Notes: generated by a model from the sequence alone, not told the origin. 64,000 nt of DNA from JAMLIN01 sp964509685 (GCA_964509685.1 CAZDYQ010000003.1:1-64000), one strand, 5' to 3'. Counted from the first letter of the stretch, positions 1-10,513 are shown. Made by a program: numbers and translations.

Positions 1-2
1 CA

Positions 3-323
3 GCAGCGATCGTGCCGAATGGCTTGTTCGCATTGCGGCTGGCGTTGCACAGGGGTCGACCGCCGGAAACCTATCCGGTCGTCTTCTTCCTGGGTGAATT
101 CCTCAAGGTCGGCATGACGCTCGGGCTCTTCGGCCTGATCATCCGCTACGGCGAGGAGATCCGCTGGCTCGCTTTGCTGATCGGGTTCATTGCGGCCCTG
201 AAGGTCACGCTCTTCGCGCTGGCCTTCCGGAACGTGGACCGGTTCGACCGCTGGGCGGGCAGGAAGAGAGAGGGAGCGCGCGTCGCCGCCTGGCACGCGA
301 GGCAGGAAGCATCGAACAACTGA
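3..323 (+). CDS. atpI: ATP synthase subunit I (AtpI), 5' end missing
   Basis: The frame is open to the left edge, so the true start lies outside the window; GTG at 12 is internal to the family's conserved AxxVPN-LFALR segment. About 105 residues remain, with two hydrophobic segments and a basic, soluble C-terminus. AtpI is a small membrane protein that helps assemble the c-ring and is not a catalytic subunit. It is the first gene of the atp operon and lies 21 bp before atpB. The assignment rests on the LPN-like motif and the position; the sequence itself is weakly conserved in all bacteria. Confidence 0.85.
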   Translation, partial: AAIVPNGLFALRLALHRGRPPETYPVVFFLGEFLKVGMTLGLFGLIIRYGEEIRWLALLIGFIAALKVTLFALAFRNVDRFDRWAGRKREGARVAAWHARQEASNN

Positions 324-344
324 CGACGGATATCGACTGAAACA

Positions 345-1190
345 ATGGCAACCGGCGCCCAGGGTCAAACTCCCTCCGAGTACATCGTCCACCACCTAGG
401 CCACATGAGCTTCGCTCATGAGCCGCAGTCGAGCATCGTCGATTTCTCCTACATCAACTGGGACACCGTCTTCTGGTCGGTGCTCACGGCGCTGATCACC
501 GCCTGGCTGCTGCGCGCCGCCGCGAAGAAGGTCACCAGCGGCGTGCCCAATCGCTTCGTCGGCGCCATCGAGAGCGTGGTCGAGTTCGTCGACGAGCAGG
601 CCCGCTCCATCGTGCACGGCGACACCCGCATGATCGCGCCCATGGCGCTGGTCTGCTTCGTCTGGATCTTCCTCATGAACGCGATCGACCTGGTCCCGGT
701 CGATCTCTTCCCCTGGATCTGGACGCACATCTACACCGCATTCGGCGGCGATCCGCACCACGCCTACATGCGCGCCGTGCCCACCGCCGACATCAACGCC
801 CCGATGGCCATGTCGCTGGTCGTCTTCGGCGCGTCCATCTACTACGGCATCAAGATCAAGCGCCCGGGGGGCTTCGTGCACGAGCTCTTCAGCGCGCCCT
901 TCGGCAAGGGCATCCTGATCGCGCCGTTCAACTTCGCGCTGCAGGTCGTCGAGTATCTCTCGAAGACCGTCTCGCTCGGCATGCGGCTGTTCGGCAACAT
1001 GTTCGCCGGCGAGCTCATCTTCATGCTGATCGCGTTGCTCGGCGCCACGGTCACCTGGTGGGGCATCGGCCTGCACCTGTTCTCGGGCTTCATCTGGGCG
1101 GCGTTCCACATCCTGATCATCACGCTGCAGGCGTTCATCTTCATGATGCTGGCGCTCGTGTACATCGGGCAGGCCCACGAAGCGCACTGA
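345..1190 (+). CDS. atpB: F1F0 ATP synthase subunit a
   Basis: 281 residues, normal for the proteobacterial a subunit. It forms the proton half-channels against the c-ring in the inner membrane. The strongly conserved SLGMRLFGNMFAGE helix is present, with the essential arginine at about residue 214, and the C-terminal LQAFIFMMLALVYIG helix is intact. About six hydrophobic segments are visible. The N-terminus has the SEYIxHHLxH signature typical of beta/gammaproteobacteria. It is the second gene of the operon, 53 bp before atpE. Confidence 0.97.
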   Translation: MATGAQGQTPSEYIVHHLGHMSFAHEPQSSIVDFSYINWDTVFWSVLTALITAWLLRAAAKKVTSGVPNRFVGAIESVVEFVDEQARSIVHGDTRMIAPMALVCFVWIFLMNAIDLVPVDLFPWIWTHIYTAFGGDPHHAYMRAVPTADINAPMAMSLVVFGASIYYGIKIKRPGGFVHELFSAPFGKGILIAPFNFALQVVEYLSKTVSLGMRLFGNMFAGELIFMLIALLGATVTWWGIGLHLFSGFIWAAFHILIITLQAFIFMMLALVYIGQAHEAH

Positions 1191-1243
1191 TTTCCAATCA
1201 ACGACCTCACCAACCAATCGAGTTAACTCACTAGGAGTCTTTC

Positions 1244-1483
1244 ATGACCAACGTTGCTCTTGTTGCGATCGCCTGCGGTCTGATCATCGGCCTGGGTGCG
1301 CTGGGCGCCTGTATCGGCATCGGCGTGATGGGCGGTAAATACCTCGAGGGCGCGGCCCGCCAGCCCGAGCTGATGGACAAGCTCCAGGTCAAGATGTTCC
1401 TCCTCGTGGGCCTGATCGACGCCGCGTTCCTGATCGGCGTCGGTATCGCGATGATGTTCGCGTTCGCCAACCCCTTCCAGTGA
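1244..1483 (+). CDS. atpE: F1F0 ATP synthase subunit c
   Basis: 79 residues forming a two-helix hairpin. The first helix carries the GxGxGxG-type glycine repeat, followed by the polar loop KYLEGAARQPEL. The second helix carries the proton-binding carboxylate, aspartate at about residue 59 in the LIDA motif. The surroundings look like the proton-type rather than the sodium-type site (no Q/E/T/S sodium-binding set seen). A strong ribosome binding site (AGGAG) stands before the ATG. This is the proteolipid that forms the rotor ring. Confidence 0.97.
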   Translation: MTNVALVAIACGLIIGLGALGACIGIGVMGGKYLEGAARQPELMDKLQVKMFLLVGLIDAAFLIGVGIAMMFAFANPFQ

Positions 1484-1535
1484 TCCTGGCAGCCGCGACC
1501 GAACTCTCCCGTAAGAAGCTCACAGGAAGACTGCC

Positions 1536-2009
1536 GTGAATCTGAACGCGACACTGTTCGTCCAGATCGTGGTCTTTCTGGCGTTGTGGTGGTTCGTGGC
1601 CAAGTTCGTCTGGCCACCGATCACCCAGGCGCTGGATGACCGCGCGAAACGTATCGCCGACGGCCTGGCCGCCGCCGACAAGGCCAAGGCCGACCTCGCG
1701 GTCGCCGAGCGCCGGGTCGAGGAGGAGCTCAAGGCCGCCCGCCAGGGTGCCGCCGACACTCGTGCCGCCGCCGAAAGGCAGGCCGGCCAGATCGTCGAGG
1801 AGGCCCGCGCCGAGGCGGCCCGCATCATTGCCGCCGCCCAGAAGGCCGCGGAAGAAGAGGCCGGGCTCGCGGCGCAGCGTGCGAAGGACGCGCTGCGCGA
1901 ACAGGTCGCCGCGCTGGCGGTCGTCGGCGCCGAGCGGATCCTGCGCACCGAGATCGATGCGCAGCGCCACGCCGCGCTGCTCGAAAACCTGAAGAACGAG
2001 CTCAAGTAA
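1536..2009 (+). CDS. atpF: F1F0 ATP synthase subunit b
   Basis: 157 residues, starting at a GTG preceded by CAGGAAGA. There is one N-terminal membrane helix (VQIVVFLALWWFVAKFVWP), then a long alanine-, arginine- and glutamate-rich coiled coil that forms the peripheral stalk. Length and architecture match the standard b subunit; there is no second b' gene, as expected for this operon type. It ends 4 bp before atpH, which implies tight translational coupling. Confidence 0.96.
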   Translation: MNLNATLFVQIVVFLALWWFVAKFVWPPITQALDDRAKRIADGLAAADKAKADLAVAERRVEEELKAARQGAADTRAAAERQAGQIVEEARAEAARIIAAAQKAAEEEAGLAAQRAKDALREQVAALAVVGAERILRTEIDAQRHAALLENLKNELK

Positions 2010-2013
2010 GGCA

Positions 2014-2547
2014 ATGGCAGAGTCGCTCACCATCGCACGCCCCTACGCGGAAGCCGCGTTCAAGCTCGCACTCGAGCTCGGCCAGCTGCCCTTGTGGTCG
2101 GACGCGCTCTCGCGCCTGGCCACGGTGGTCGGCACCGATGTCGCCCGCGAACTGATCGGCAACCCGAACGTGCCCGCCGATCGACTGGCCGCCCTGCTGG
2201 CCGACGCCGCGGGCGAGCTCACGCCGGAGCAACGCAATTTCGTGCAGGTCCTTGCGGCGAACGAGCGATTCTCCGTCATGCCCGAGATCGCTTCGCAGTT
2301 CGAGTCCCTGCGCCATGCGCACGAAGGGGTGCTGGAGGCGCACGTCACCTCCGCGTACCCCCTGACCGAGCAGCAGCTCGGCGAGATCGTCGCCACGCTG
2401 GAGAGCCGCTTCGGACAGAAGGTCCAGGCCACGGTCTCGGTCGATCCCGACCTGATCGGCGGGGTGTCGATCCGCGTCGGCGACGAAGTCATGGATGCAT
2501 CGGTGCGCGGCAAGCTCGCGAAGCTCGCCGGCGCGCTCAAGGTTTGA
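2014..2547 (+). CDS. atpH: F1F0 ATP synthase subunit delta
   Basis: 177 residues. The N-terminal helical domain begins with IARPYAEAAFKLA, the usual delta/OSCP opening, and the C-terminal part holds the conserved DPDLIGGVSIRVGDEVMDAS stretch. The subunit joins the peripheral stalk to the top of F1. Length is normal. The gene sits between atpF and atpA as in other proteobacteria, with 24 bp before atpA. Confidence 0.96.
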   Translation: MAESLTIARPYAEAAFKLALELGQLPLWSDALSRLATVVGTDVARELIGNPNVPADRLAALLADAAGELTPEQRNFVQVLAANERFSVMPEIASQFESLRHAHEGVLEAHVTSAYPLTEQQLGEIVATLESRFGQKVQATVSVDPDLIGGVSIRVGDEVMDASVRGKLAKLAGALKV

Positions 2548-2571
2548 GTCCGCAAGGGCAGGAGAAATTTC

Positions 2572-4113
2572 ATGCAACTGAACCCGGCCGAGATCAGCGA
2601 ACTGCTGAAAAGCAAGATCCAGAATCTCGAGGTGTCCGCGGACACCCGCAACCAGGGCACCGTCGTCTCGGTGACCGACGGCATCTGCCGCATCCACGGC
2701 CTTTCGGACGTGATGCAGGGCGAGATGATCGAGTTCCCCGGCGACACCTTCGGCCTCGCGCTCAACCTCGAGCGTGATTCCGTCGGCGCGGTGGTCCTGG
2801 GCGAGTACACCCACATCTCCGAAGGCGACGTGGTCAAGGCCACCGGCCGAATCCTCGAGGTGCCGATCGGCCCCGAGCTCAAGGGCCGCGTCGTCAACTC
2901 CCTGGGCCAGCCCATCGACGGCAAGGGCCCGATCAACGCCAAGCTGACCGACGTCATCGAGAAGGTCGCCCCGGGCGTGATCGAGCGCCAGTCGGTGTCG
3001 GAGCCGGTCCAGACCGGCCTGAAGGCGATCGACTCCATGGTGCCGATCGGCCGCGGCCAGCGTGAGCTGATCATCGGCGACCGCCAGACCGGCAAGACGG
3101 CCGTCGCGGTCGATACGATCATCAACCAGAAGGGCAAGAACCTCACCTGCGTCTATGTCGCGATCGGCCAGAAGGCCTCGACCATCGCGAACGTCGTGCG
3201 CAAGCTCGAGGAGCACGGGGCGATGGAATACACCATCGTCGTCGCCGCCACCGCCTCCGACTCGGCCGCGATGCAGTACATCGCCCCGTACGCCGGCTGC
3301 ACCATGGGCGAGTACTTCCGCGACCGCGGCGAGGATGCCCTGATCATCTACGACGACCTGACCAAGCAGGCGTGGGCATATCGCCAGGTGTCGCTGCTGC
3401 TGCGTCGCCCGCCGGGCCGCGAAGCCTATCCCGGCGACGTGTTCTACCTGCACTCGCGCCTGCTCGAGCGCGCCGCGCGCGTCAATGCCGCCTACGTCGA
3501 GAAGTTCACCAAGGGCGAGGTCAAGGGCAAGACCGGTTCGCTCACCGCGCTCCCGATCATCGAGACCCAGGCGGGCGACGTCTCGGCGTTCGTCCCGACC
3601 AACGTCATCTCGATTACCGACGGCCAGATCTTCCTCGAGACCGACCTCTTCAACGCCGGCATCCGGCCCGCCATCAACGCGGGCATCTCGGTGTCGCGCG
3701 TGGGTGGCGCGGCCCAGACCGACATCATCAAGAAGCTGGGCGGCGGCGTGCGTCTCGCCCTTGCCCAGTATCGCGAGCTGGCGGCGTTCGCGCAGTTCGC
3801 GTCCGACCTCGACGAGGCCACCCGCAAGCAGCTCGAGCGCGGCCGCATGGTCACCGAACTCATGAAGCAGCCCCAATACCAGCCGCTCGCGGTCTGGGAG
3901 ATGGCGCTCACGCTGTTCGCCGTGAACAACGGGTACTTCGACGACATCGACGTCGGCCGCGCGCTCGAGGCCGAGCGCTCGCTGCGCGACTTCACCCGCT
4001 CGAAGTACGAGTCGCTGATCAAAGAGATCGAGCAGAACGCGAAGTTCACGAAGGAAGTCGAGGCCCAGTTGCACGAAGTCCTCAAGGACTTCAAGAAGAC
4101 CGGCGCGTACTGA
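2572..4113 (+). CDS. atpA: F1F0 ATP synthase subunit alpha
   Basis: 513 residues, the standard length. The Walker A motif GDRQTGKT lies at about residues 169-176, and the conserved PAINAGISVSRVGGAAQ signature is intact in the C-terminal half. Alpha forms the non-catalytic nucleotide sites of the F1 hexamer. A GGAG-containing ribosome binding site precedes the ATG. The gene is in the usual place between delta and gamma; 53 bp separate it from atpG. Confidence 0.98.
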   Translation: MQLNPAEISELLKSKIQNLEVSADTRNQGTVVSVTDGICRIHGLSDVMQGEMIEFPGDTFGLALNLERDSVGAVVLGEYTHISEGDVVKATGRILEVPIGPELKGRVVNSLGQPIDGKGPINAKLTDVIEKVAPGVIERQSVSEPVQTGLKAIDSMVPIGRGQRELIIGDRQTGKTAVAVDTIINQKGKNLTCVYVAIGQKASTIANVVRKLEEHGAMEYTIVVAATASDSAAMQYIAPYAGCTMGEYFRDRGEDALIIYDDLTKQAWAYRQVSLLLRRPPGREAYPGDVFYLHSRLLERAARVNAAYVEKFTKGEVKGKTGSLTALPIIETQAGDVSAFVPTNVISITDGQIFLETDLFNAGIRPAINAGISVSRVGGAAQTDIIKKLGGGVRLALAQYRELAAFAQFASDLDEATRKQLERGRMVTELMKQPQYQPLAVWEMALTLFAVNNGYFDDIDVGRALEAERSLRDFTRSKYESLIKEIEQNAKFTKEVEAQLHEVLKDFKKTGAY

Positions 4114-4166
4114 CGACCGGACCCGGCGGCGACCCCGCCGGGCCTGTCCCTAGAGGGTAGCGACAC

Positions 4167-5033
4167 ATGGCTGGCTCGAAAGAGATCAGGACCAAGATCA
4201 AGAGCGTGCAGAACACGCGAAAGATCACCAAGGCGATGGAGATGGTCTCCGCGTCCAAGATGCGCAAGGCGCAGGACCGCATGCGCGCCGCCCGCCCGTA
4301 CGGCGACAAGGTGCGCAACATCGCGGCCCACCTCGCGCAGGCGAACCCGGAGTATCGGCATCCCTACCTCATCCGCCGCGAGGAAAAGAACGCCGGCGTG
4401 ATCGTGGTCACCACCGACAAGGGCCTGTGCGGGGGCCTGAACACCAACATCCTGCGCGTGGTCACGAGCAAGCTTCGCGAGCTCGAGGAGCGCGGCGTGT
4501 CGGTGCGCACCACCGCCATCGGCAACAAGGGCTTCGGCTTCCTGTCGCGGATCGGCGCCCCGATCGTCTCGCATGCCGTCCAGCTCGGCGACACGCCCCA
4601 CCTCGAGCGCCTGATCGGCCCGATCAAGATCCAGCTCGACGCCTACGCCAAGGGCGAGATCGACTCGGTCTACCTGGCCTACACCCGCTTCATCAACACG
4701 ATGTCGCAGGTCCCCGTCGTCGAGCAGCTGCTGCCGCTTTCGCCCGAGAAGCTGCGCGAGGAGTCCCGCGAGTACACCTGGGACTACATCTACGAGCCGG
4801 ACGCGCAGTCGGTGCTCGACGAGCTCCTCGTGCGCTACGTCGAGGCGATCATCTACCAGGCGGTGGCCGAGAACATGGCCTCCGAGCAGTCGGCGCGCAT
4901 GGTCGCGATGAAGGCGGCGTCCGACAACGCCAAGAAGGTCATCGACGACCTCCAGCTCTCGTACAACAAGGCCCGCCAGGCCGCGATCACCCAGGAGCTC
5001 TCGGAGATCGTCGGCGGCGCCGCGGCGGTCTGA
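4167..5033 (+). CDS. atpG: F1F0 ATP synthase subunit gamma
   Basis: 288 residues. The N-terminal helix (KEIRTKIKSVQNTRKITKAM) and the C-terminal helix (ITQELSEIVGGAAAV) of the central shaft are both present, and they pair as the coiled coil inside F1. Nothing is missing relative to the family. It lies between atpA and atpD, 37 bp before the latter. Confidence 0.97.
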   Translation: MAGSKEIRTKIKSVQNTRKITKAMEMVSASKMRKAQDRMRAARPYGDKVRNIAAHLAQANPEYRHPYLIRREEKNAGVIVVTTDKGLCGGLNTNILRVVTSKLRELEERGVSVRTTAIGNKGFGFLSRIGAPIVSHAVQLGDTPHLERLIGPIKIQLDAYAKGEIDSVYLAYTRFINTMSQVPVVEQLLPLSPEKLREESREYTWDYIYEPDAQSVLDELLVRYVEAIIYQAVAENMASEQSARMVAMKAASDNAKKVIDDLQLSYNKARQAAITQELSEIVGGAAAV

Positions 5034-5070
5034 TCCGCCCGAACAGAATCCAAGGAACAGGAAGCGAAAC

Positions 5071-6471
<1,401 letters not shown>

Positions 6472-6529
6472 GACCGGCGCGCGGGCCGGGGCCTCGCACC
6501 GGCCCGCGACGGTCGCAACGGGACAAGCA

Positions 6530-6961
6530 ATGGCAAACACGATTCACGTCGACGTCGTCAGCGCCGAGACCTCGATCTTCGAGGGCGAGGCCGAGTTCGT
6601 CGCGCTGCCGGGCGAGGCGGGCGAGCTGGGGATCTATCCCCAGCACACCCCGCTGATCACCCGCATCCGCCCCGGCGCGGTGCGGATCAAGCAGGCCGGC
6701 ACCGGCGAGGAAGAGTTCGTCTTCGTCGCCGGCGGCATCCTCGAGGTCCAGCCGAACCGGGTCACGGTGCTGGCCGACACGGCCATCCGCGGCGCCGACC
6801 TCGACGAGGCCAAGGCCGAGCAGGCCAAGCGCGAGGCCGAGGAGGCGCTCGCCAATCGCACCGCCGACATCGACTACGCCAAGGCGCAGGCCGAACTGGC
6901 CGCCGCGATCGCCCAGATCGCCGCCATCCGCAAGCTGCGCCGCGGCACCGGCCGCAGCTAG
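6530..6961 (+). CDS. atpC: F1F0 ATP synthase subunit epsilon
   Basis: 143 residues: an N-terminal beta-sandwich (opening with IHVDVVSAE, then GELGIYPQHTPL) and a C-terminal helical hairpin rich in Ala, Glu and Arg. Epsilon joins gamma to the c-ring and can inhibit ATP hydrolysis. It is the last gene of the operon. I see no classic terminator after it. GC-rich inverted repeats at about 6976-7050 have no T-run. Confidence 0.96.
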   Translation: MANTIHVDVVSAETSIFEGEAEFVALPGEAGELGIYPQHTPLITRIRPGAVRIKQAGTGEEEFVFVAGGILEVQPNRVTVLADTAIRGADLDEAKAEQAKREAEEALANRTADIDYAKAQAELAAAIAQIAAIRKLRRGTGRS

Positions 6962-7079
6962 CACAGGCGCCCAGGGGCGCCGGCACGCGCGCCGGCCGCC
7001 CCCGCCCGCCGCGCCCCGCCATCCGGGCCACCGACCGTCGGTCGGCCCAGCCGTGGCAAATACCCCCACGAAAAATAAA

Positions 7080-7109
7080 TTCCCACGATCGACGCGCATC
7101 GCGTATACT
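7080..7109 (+). promoter_or_regulatory. Probable sigma-70-type promoter of the cold-shock gene with long 5' leader
   Basis: TTCCCA at 7080-7085 and TATACT at 7104-7109 are separated by 18 bp, in the AT-richest part of the 320 bp gap between atpC and the csp gene. A start near 7116 would give an untranslated leader of about 165 nt. Long leaders are typical of cold-shock genes, whose leader RNA refolds at low temperature. The rest of the gap holds only GC-rich inverted repeats next to atpC and a small hairpin (GCCCTCCGGGC) at about 7162-7172. Confidence 0.5.
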
Positions 7110-7281
7110 GGCGTTGCAAATGCGTCATCGGTACCTTGTACACCAGCGGTTTCGTCAAAGCGCCCTCCGGGCGTCATATCGGTCAAACCCCTTCGTTACA
7201 TTCCCTTGAGGCTATGCGGCCCGCGGACATTTCGCGCCCGCGGGTCAATCATCAATTTTTCTGTTTCAAGGAATCAAACGA

Positions 7282-7491
7282 ATGGCTAATCAGACCGGAA
7301 CCGTCAAATGGTTCAACGAATCCAAGGGCTTCGGCTTCATCACCCCCGACGGCGGCGGTGACGACCTCTTCGCGCATTTCAGCGAAATCCAGGGTTCGGG
7401 CTTCAAGACCCTGACCGAGAACCAGCGGGTCGAGTTCGAAGTCACGCAGGGTCGCAAGGGCCAGCAGGCGAGCCGGATCCGCCCCATCTAA
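7282..7491 (+). CDS. Cold-shock domain protein (CspA family)
   Basis: 69 residues, a single OB-fold cold-shock domain. RNP1 (KGFGFI, residues 15-20) and RNP2 (LFAHF, residues 29-33) are both present; the more usual RNP2 is VFVHF. It binds single-stranded RNA/DNA as a chaperone. The ribosome binding site is AAGGAA. It is a monocistronic gene between its own promoter and terminator. The particular csp paralogue cannot be named. Confidence 0.95.
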   Translation: MANQTGTVKWFNESKGFGFITPDGGGDDLFAHFSEIQGSGFKTLTENQRVEFEVTQGRKGQQASRIRPI

Positions 7492-7530
7492 GGCGGATTG
7501 GCCACCGGGCCCCGGCCCGGTAGAGACGAA

Positions 7531-7560
7531 AACGCGCGGTCGCAAGCCGCGCGTTTTTTC
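7531..7560 (+). terminator. Rho-independent terminator of the cold-shock gene
   Basis: AACGCGCGG at 7531-7539 and CCGCGCGTT at 7547-7555 form a perfect 9 bp stem around a 7 nt loop, and six T residues follow. It begins 40 bp after the csp stop codon. Confidence 0.9.
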
Positions 7561-7583
7561 GTTCCGGAGGCTCGTGCCAGGCC

Positions 7584-8387
7584 CTACAGCTTCGGGCCCT
7601 TCCCCTGTCCCTTGCGCCTGGCCACCGCCTCGGCCGCCAGGCTCGCCACCCAGGCGTTGGCCGCCTGCTCGGCCTTCACCGCTCCCTGGACATCCACCAT
7701 GATCGCCTCGACCCACTTCGCGGGACGGTCGGACAGGGCGCGGACCGTGTACTGCAAGGTGTTGGCGCAGTCGTCCAGGCTCTTCACCTTCCGGTTGTTG
7801 AACTGGTCCAGGTAGATCCGGTTCCCTGCCGAGCGGTAGACCGAGCGCACCATGCTGGTCTTCTCCGTATACCCGTACCCTCCCGCGCAGTTCTGCGATC
7901 CCGGGCCGAAAAGCCAGCGCAGCGCGTGGGCGTCCCTCTCGAGCGGCTCGCCGTACTTCCCGACCAGGGCGTTCCGGAACTCGTCCCCGGTCAGGGGGTC
8001 GGCCTGGTTCTCGATGAGCCGCCAGATCGCGACGACGCGTCCACCCTCGGGCGGCGGGGAAAAGTGGACGACGAGGCTGTCGGAGCGCTCCTTGCCATCG
8101 ACGAAGGCGCGCAAACCCCCGCTGATCTTCCGCACGAAGTCCTTCGTCTGGAGGCTCTCCATGCCGTCGCTGTAGGTGAAGGCCCCGCGCTGCTCGACGA
8201 TCCTCGCTTCCTCGACGCCGTGCGTGAGCAGCGCCTGGCGCGCCTGCTCGGGCGTCATGCCCAGCCGCAGCCCGACGATGTCGAACCTGTCGTCGGCATG
8301 CGCGAGGCCGATCGAGAAGAGCCAGACGAGCGGCGCGAGGAACAGCAGCCCACGCCAGCGACGAACGGAAACGCGAAGTGATTCCAC
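7584..8387 (-). CDS. Secreted protein of unknown function
   Basis: 267 residues, starting at a GTG. Residues 1-31 are a clear Sec signal peptide (basic start, hydrophobic LLFLAPLVWLFSIGL, cleavage after AHA). The mature part opens with FDIVGLRLGMTPEQARQAL, a segment seen at the start of many periplasmic proteins of unknown function. Two cysteines are visible in the mature part. No catalytic motif is recognisable. It stands alone, convergent with the csp gene. Confidence 0.75.
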   Translation of the reverse strand: MESLRVSVRRWRGLLFLAPLVWLFSIGLAHADDRFDIVGLRLGMTPEQARQALLTHGVEEARIVEQRGAFTYSDGMESLQTKDFVRKISGGLRAFVDGKERSDSLVVHFSPPPEGGRVVAIWRLIENQADPLTGDEFRNALVGKYGEPLERDAHALRWLFGPGSQNCAGGYGYTEKTSMVRSVYRSAGNRIYLDQFNNRKVKSLDDCANTLQYTVRALSDRPAKWVEAIMVDVQGAVKAEQAANAWVASLAAEAVARRKGQGKGPKL

Positions 8388-8522
8388 GGCGAGCCCCCTC
8401 GACTCTTTTTTCGGGAATGTACCGCAAGGATCCGACGGCGGTACAGCCCGGGAGGAGCCTCGGTCGCGTCGATCGGAGGGCCGGGCGGAACCCTGCCCCG
8501 CCGCGCCCCCGGACCGGTGGCG

Positions 8523-9599
8523 TCAGGCGACCGGCAGCGCCAGCCGGTAGAAGCGCGCGGCCGTTCCCGCGAAGAGTTCGCGCTTCTCCTGCGCGCTGCA
8601 CCCGGCGGCGATGCGCTTGAACGCGTTCCAGAGCACCGCGTAGCCGCAGCTGCCGAGATCGACCGGGAAGTTGCTCTCGAACATGCAGCGCGAGGCGCCG
8701 AAGGCGTCGATGCACTCGTCGATGTACGGGCGCCACTCCCGCGCGAGCTGCTCCGACGAGGCGGGCGGCTCCGACAGGAACGACGGGAAGCCGCAGAACA
8801 CCATCGCCAGCCCGCCCAGCTTGACGTGCACGTTGGGGCATTGGGCGAGCTCGCGAATGCTCCGGCGCCAGGTGTCGAAGCGTTCCTCGCGACGGCCGGC
8901 GTGGCGGCCGATGCCGAGGGGGGTGCCGACATGGTCGAGCACGATCGGCGTGTCGGGGAACGCGCGCGCGAGCTCGGTCACCTCGGGGATCTGCGGCTCG
9001 AGCACCCAGGCGTCGAAGGACAGTCCGTGCGCTGCGAGCCGCGCGAAACCTGCGCGGAACTCGGGGCTGCGGTAGAGGCCCTCCGGCGCGCGGCCGTGGA
9101 GCGGGCCCAGCACCTCGGGATCGTCGTGCCAGGAGGCGCTGTGACGGATGCCGCGAAAGCGTCCGCCGCCCGCGGCGATGTGGGCCTCGAGCACCCGGTC
9201 CACGGTGTCGGGCGGCAGGCGCAGGTCGGCATGGCTCACGATGCCCGCGCAGGCGCGGGTGGGACCATAGGTGCCGCTCGCGCACATCGCCGCCACGCCA
9301 TTGACGAAATCGGTCTCCCCGACCGGCCGCAGCGCGGGCGGCCCGTCCTTGCGCCACATCGAGCGGCATTCGACGAAAACGGTCGCGACCACGTTGTGGC
9401 CGCTGCCGGTGTCCTCCAGCAGCTCGTCGAGCAGGTACCGGGCGGCCATGTCGATCACCCGCAGGAAGCCGTGGCGCCTCGCCGGATCGTCCCCGGCCGC
9501 GGCCAACGCGGCACGACGGTCCCAGAGGTGGTGGTGGGGATCGACGATGGGCAGTTCCGGCTCGAGGATCTCCTCGACGGGCCCGGCCGGCCCCGTCAT
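8523..9599 (-). CDS. Amidohydrolase-2 family (TIM-barrel) hydrolase
   Basis: 358 residues. The start is the ATG at 9599, which overlaps the stop of the upstream dioxygenase gene by 4 bp (ATGA). The motif PHHHLWD at residues 21-27 is the metal-site signature of the amidohydrolase-2 family, which includes 2-pyrone-4,6-dicarboxylate lactonase and related C-C or ester hydrolases. LDHVGTP and the late FESNFPVD segment match the later barrel strands. The substrate is unknown. Coupled translation with a TauD-type dioxygenase suggests consecutive steps in breakdown of an organic acid or ether. Confidence 0.85.
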   Translation of the reverse strand: MTGPAGPVEEILEPELPIVDPHHHLWDRRAALAAAGDDPARRHGFLRVIDMAARYLLDELLEDTGSGHNVVATVFVECRSMWRKDGPPALRPVGETDFVNGVAAMCASGTYGPTRACAGIVSHADLRLPPDTVDRVLEAHIAAGGGRFRGIRHSASWHDDPEVLGPLHGRAPEGLYRSPEFRAGFARLAAHGLSFDAWVLEPQIPEVTELARAFPDTPIVLDHVGTPLGIGRHAGRREERFDTWRRSIRELAQCPNVHVKLGGLAMVFCGFPSFLSEPPASSEQLAREWRPYIDECIDAFGASRCMFESNFPVDLGSCGYAVLWNAFKRIAAGCSAQEKRELFAGTAARFYRLALPVA

Positions 9600-10513
9600 G
9601 ACGCCTCCGCCTGCAGCTGCGCGGCATCCACGCCGATGTCCTGCTCGCAGGTGTTGCCCACGTCGGAGACGGTCGAGCGTCGCATGTCGCGCGTCCAGCG
9701 CAGGTCGTCGAAGTCGGTGCCCCGGTGCATGGTGCAGCGGTTGTCCCAGATGACGAGGTCGCCGACGCGCCAGCGATGCGTGTGCACGAACTGCGGCTGC
9801 GTGGCGAAGGCCATGAGGCGATCGACCAGCTCGCGCGCCTCGCCGTCGTCCATCCCGACGATGCGGCCGATGTGGGACGCGAGGTACAGGCTCGTGCGAC
9901 CGCTCTCGGGGATCCTGCGCACCAGCCGCTGCAGCACGGGCGGCAGCGATGCGCGTTCTTCCTCGTCGAAGTTCGTGAAGCCCAGCCGCGCCCGCGAATG
10001 GAAGATCGAGTGTTCGGCGACGAGCGGCGCGAGCCGTGCCTTCTCCGCGGCCGGCAGGGCGTCCCAGGCGGCGCGCATGTCGGCGAGCTGGGTGTGGCCG
10101 CCGATGGGCGCCACCGACTGCGCATAGAGTGCCGACGCGTAGCCGGGCACGTGCCGGAAGGAGCTGTCGGTATGCCAGAGCCGGTTGCCGAGCTGGAACA
10201 TGCGACGACGGCTGTCGGCGCCCCAGATCCGGTTCTCGACGGTGAGGTTGGAGATGTCGGCAATCTCCGGGCGATGCCGCAGCGCCTGGTCCTTGCGGTG
10301 GACGCTGATGGTCTTCTCGTGCGGGCCGAACAGGCCCGTGAAGGCCAGGTGCTGTTCCTCGTCCAGCGCCTGGCCCGGGAAGACGAGCACCGCGTAGTGC
10401 GCGAAAGCCGCGCGGATCTCCCGCTCGTCCTCGGGCGACAGCGGCCGGGACAGGTCGACACCGCCGACCTCGGCGACGAAGCGCTCCGAGCAGGGTAGTA
10501 CCGTGATTGCCAT
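9596..10513 (-). CDS. TauD/TfdA-family 2-oxoglutarate-dependent dioxygenase
   Basis: 305 residues, standard for the family. The iron ligands are visible as H114-x-D116 (WHTDSSF) and H263 (TMHRGTDF); arginines at about 275-279 would hold 2-oxoglutarate. Members oxidise taurine, 2,4-D, alkyl sulfates and similar compounds. The substrate here cannot be read from the sequence. It is the first gene of a two-gene unit with the amidohydrolase. Confidence 0.92.
   Translation of the reverse strand: MAITVLPCSERFVAEVGGVDLSRPLSPEDEREIRAAFAHYAVLVFPGQALDEEQHLAFTGLFGPHEKTISVHRKDQALRHRPEIADISNLTVENRIWGADSRRRMFQLGNRLWHTDSSFRHVPGYASALYAQSVAPIGGHTQLADMRAAWDALPAAEKARLAPLVAEHSIFHSRARLGFTNFDEEERASLPPVLQRLVRRIPESGRTSLYLASHIGRIVGMDDGEARELVDRLMAFATQPQFVHTHRWRVGDLVIWDNRCTMHRGTDFDDLRWTRDMRRSTVSDVGNTCEQDIGVDAAQLQAEAS

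Noticed and set aside
2002..4074. A long minus-strand frame opposite atpH and atpA
   Set aside because: It is antisense to conserved ATP synthase genes and has no recognisable domain.
6962..7060. GC-rich inverted repeats after atpC as an atp operon terminator
   Set aside because: The dyads lack a following T-run, so termination cannot be supported.
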